Of a DNA stretch of 38,936 bases, positions 37,715 to 38,936 are shown in pieces; the stretch's first letter is position 1, and the number at the start of each line of letters is the position of its first letter. Made by a program: the position numbers and the translations under genes. A model generated the notes under the pieces. That model saw only the letters and a program-made list of their open reading frames with translations, made no database searches and was not told where the DNA came from. The stretch comes from a virus. The DNA is taken from IMG/VR virus record IMGVR_UViG_3300048839_000281, positions 1 through 38,936 of that record. One strand, given 5' to 3'.

Positions 37715-38936
37715 ATGCCGAACGCAAAATTATATGCACAACGAATTGGTAATGCACCACGCAACCGCTTCTGGCGACAGGAGGGCTGGTCGAAGGGTGC
37801 TAATTCTTTTGCCGAAGATAATGAGGTTCGGGACGTAGAGTTTTACAAGGCCAGAAACGTAGAGATTACTGGTCGTTCTTCAATTCGTATGGGGCGCAGA
37901 GGCCACCGAGTCATGGCTGACATTGTAGGTGGCACTGACTTCAATGGTTGGGGTATCTACAAAAATCCAAAGACCGATGCCAACCTGATGATTGTGCAGC
38001 ACACAGGGCGACTGTACCGCATCAATACGGCTGATGTAGTCACTGAGATAGACAATGCTGAGACGTGGGATGCCGAGGCGAAAATGAGGGGTATCCTGCT
38101 GCGAGAGTGGTTCTACTTTGGCAACGGCATTGATGCAATGGCAAAGACAGATGGTTCGTCCATTGAGCGTTGGACTGAGATTACGGCAGTCGCAGGGCTT
38201 GGAGCAGTTGTTACCAGCACCGCTGATGACGATACCCTCTACGAGTATGCGGTCACAGCCACAACCCCCAACGGCGAGACTGAGTATGAAATTGTCACAG
38301 ACGATTTTGCTCCCAAAAAACTCGGGGAAGATGATTACCTCACCCTCACTTGGACACGAAAAACCGACACTGACGTAACTGGTTACAATATCTACAAAGC
38401 AGTCAACGGTCGCACCCTCCAACTGCTCACCTTCGTTGACCAACCCACCTCTGGAACTAACGTCACCTATGCCGACAAAGGCATTGAACAACAATCGCTC
38501 ATTCACGAAGCCCCAACTTTCAACACCACTGGTGGTGTGAAGGGGAACATCTTCGACAAATACGCCAACACTTTATTCGTCTCTGGAAACCCAGATGAGC
38601 CAGACACCGTGTTCTACGGTGGCACAGGTTCTCAATGGGAGTCTTTCTCACCCGATGCCAATGGTGGAGCAATCCGTGTGGGACGTGGTGACGGGGAGCG
38701 GGTGACAGCGCTCATTGGTTTTGATGACTTCTTACTTATTTTCAAAGAGACTTCTATCTGGAAGTTTGTGTTCGGTGGTGACGGCTCTCCGACTTTGGTG
38801 TCGGTGATCCCTCAGTACGGAACAAAGTCACCAGACACTTGCTGGCGCATGGAAAAAGATGTGGTCTACTTTGGCCACGATGGGCGCTACCGCATCTTGG
38901 GTTATGAACCCAACCAACTCAACGTCATCCGAACCG
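37715..38936 (+). CDS. Beta-propeller-like tail hub/stabilisation protein, N-terminal part
   Basis: The 5' part of the 638-aa gene that runs through the circle junction and ends at 822. The start is ATG 37715, 2 bases after the previous stop. The N-terminal part (RNRFWRQEGWSKGANSFAED, then RGHRVMADIVGGTDFNGWGI) fits a virion tail-hub family. A fibronectin III-like segment lies around residues 165-260 (LYEYAVTATTPNGETEYEIV). Propeller-type blades follow (FDDFLLIFKETSIWKFVFGG). It probably closes the head or forms the tail hub. Confidence 0.75.
   Translation, partial: MPNAKLYAQRIGNAPRNRFWRQEGWSKGANSFAEDNEVRDVEFYKARNVEITGRSSIRMGRRGHRVMADIVGGTDFNGWGIYKNPKTDANLMIVQHTGRLYRINTADVVTEIDNAETWDAEAKMRGILLREWFYFGNGIDAMAKTDGSSIERWTEITAVAGLGAVVTSTADDDTLYEYAVTATTPNGETEYEIVTDDFAPKKLGEDDYLTLTWTRKTDTDVTGYNIYKAVNGRTLQLLTFVDQPTSGTNVTYADKGIEQQSLIHEAPTFNTTGGVKGNIFDKYANTLFVSGNPDEPDTVFYGGTGSQWESFSPDANGGAIRVGRGDGERVTALIGFDDFLLIFKETSIWKFVFGGDGSPTLVSVIPQYGTKSPDTCWRMEKDVVYFGHDGRYRILGYEPNQLNVIRT
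38810..38936. repeat. Direct terminal repeat, right copy (circle junction)
   Basis: Identical to 1-127. When these bases are counted once, the circle is 38,809 bp and the propeller gene is uninterrupted (frame preserved across the join). Confidence 0.95.

Noticed and set aside
1-38936. Reassigned stop codons (for example UGA as Gly)
   Set aside because: Genes end normally with TGA, TAG and TAA; the terminase, capsid and helicase frames have no internal stops of any kind.
1-38936. CTCGAG appearing often
   Set aside because: It looks somewhat more frequent than chance, mostly in coding sequence, but I could not count it properly and saw no spacing or strand pattern.

Overview
The window is almost certainly one complete, circularly closed genome of a short-tailed (podovirus-like) double-stranded DNA phage. 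The first 127 bases (1-127) recur exactly at 38810-38936, so the unique circle is 38,809 bp, and one structural gene runs through the junction (37715 to 822). The virion genes fit a podovirus: large terminase, portal, scaffold-like protein, an SU10-like (DUF5309-type) major capsid protein, an adaptor, a beta-propeller tail-hub-like protein, adhesin-like proteins and two long internal or ejection-type proteins. No tape-measure, tail-tube or sheath protein is seen. TAA, TAG and TGA all act as stops, so the genetic code is standard. The N-acetylmuramoyl-L-alanine amidase implies a peptidoglycan-bearing bacterial host. Strong AAAGGAG/GGAGG ribosome binding sites and several promoters placed 6-7 nt before an ATG (leaderless transcripts) are compatible with many bacterial phyla, so I do not name the host. 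No integrase, CRISPR array, insertion sequence or RNA polymerase was found.

Layout. (1) 28029-37712 and on through the junction to 6002, rightward late region: terminase, portal, small head genes, scaffold, two tRNA loci, capsid, adaptor, propeller protein, adhesins, lysis cassette (XhlA-like, anchored protein, amidase, holin-like), then a MazG-like hydrolase and a RusA resolvase. (2) 12716 down to 5992, leftward replication region: initiator-like winged-helix protein, prim-pol/helicase, small zinc-ribbon and membrane proteins, SF2 helicase, ParB-like protein. Three promoters on this side each carry the same palindromic box. (3) 13155-16401, rightward early region: ssDNA-binding-like protein, unknown genes, RecB/Cas4-like nuclease, helix-turn-helix protein, closed by a bidirectional terminator. 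(4) 16806-22037: two large virion proteins, each from its own leaderless promoter. (5) 22268-23744: small conserved accessory genes from a boxed promoter, ending in a strong terminator. (6) 23790-24712: C-rich, mostly noncoding DNA with repeats. (7) 24842-26917: acidic and surface-type virion proteins, facing a leftward glycosyltransferase pair (28008-26933).

How it works together. The prim-pol/helicase, initiator, ssDNA-binding protein, SF2 helicase, RusA resolvase and RecB-like nuclease form a replication and recombination set. The MazG-like enzyme probably acts on nucleotides. Terminase, portal, scaffold and capsid build and fill the head; the large proteins at 16806-22037 probably enter the cell with the DNA. 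The most unusual content is regulatory: a recurring ATTRYAC-C(n)-GTRYAAT box at five promoters, a multi-branched leader RNA with a perfect 13-nt loop complement and a terminator just before the initiator start codon, an origin-like repeat inside the initiator gene with a second copy 12 kb away, and leaderless promoters in a genome that also carries an initiator-type tRNA.
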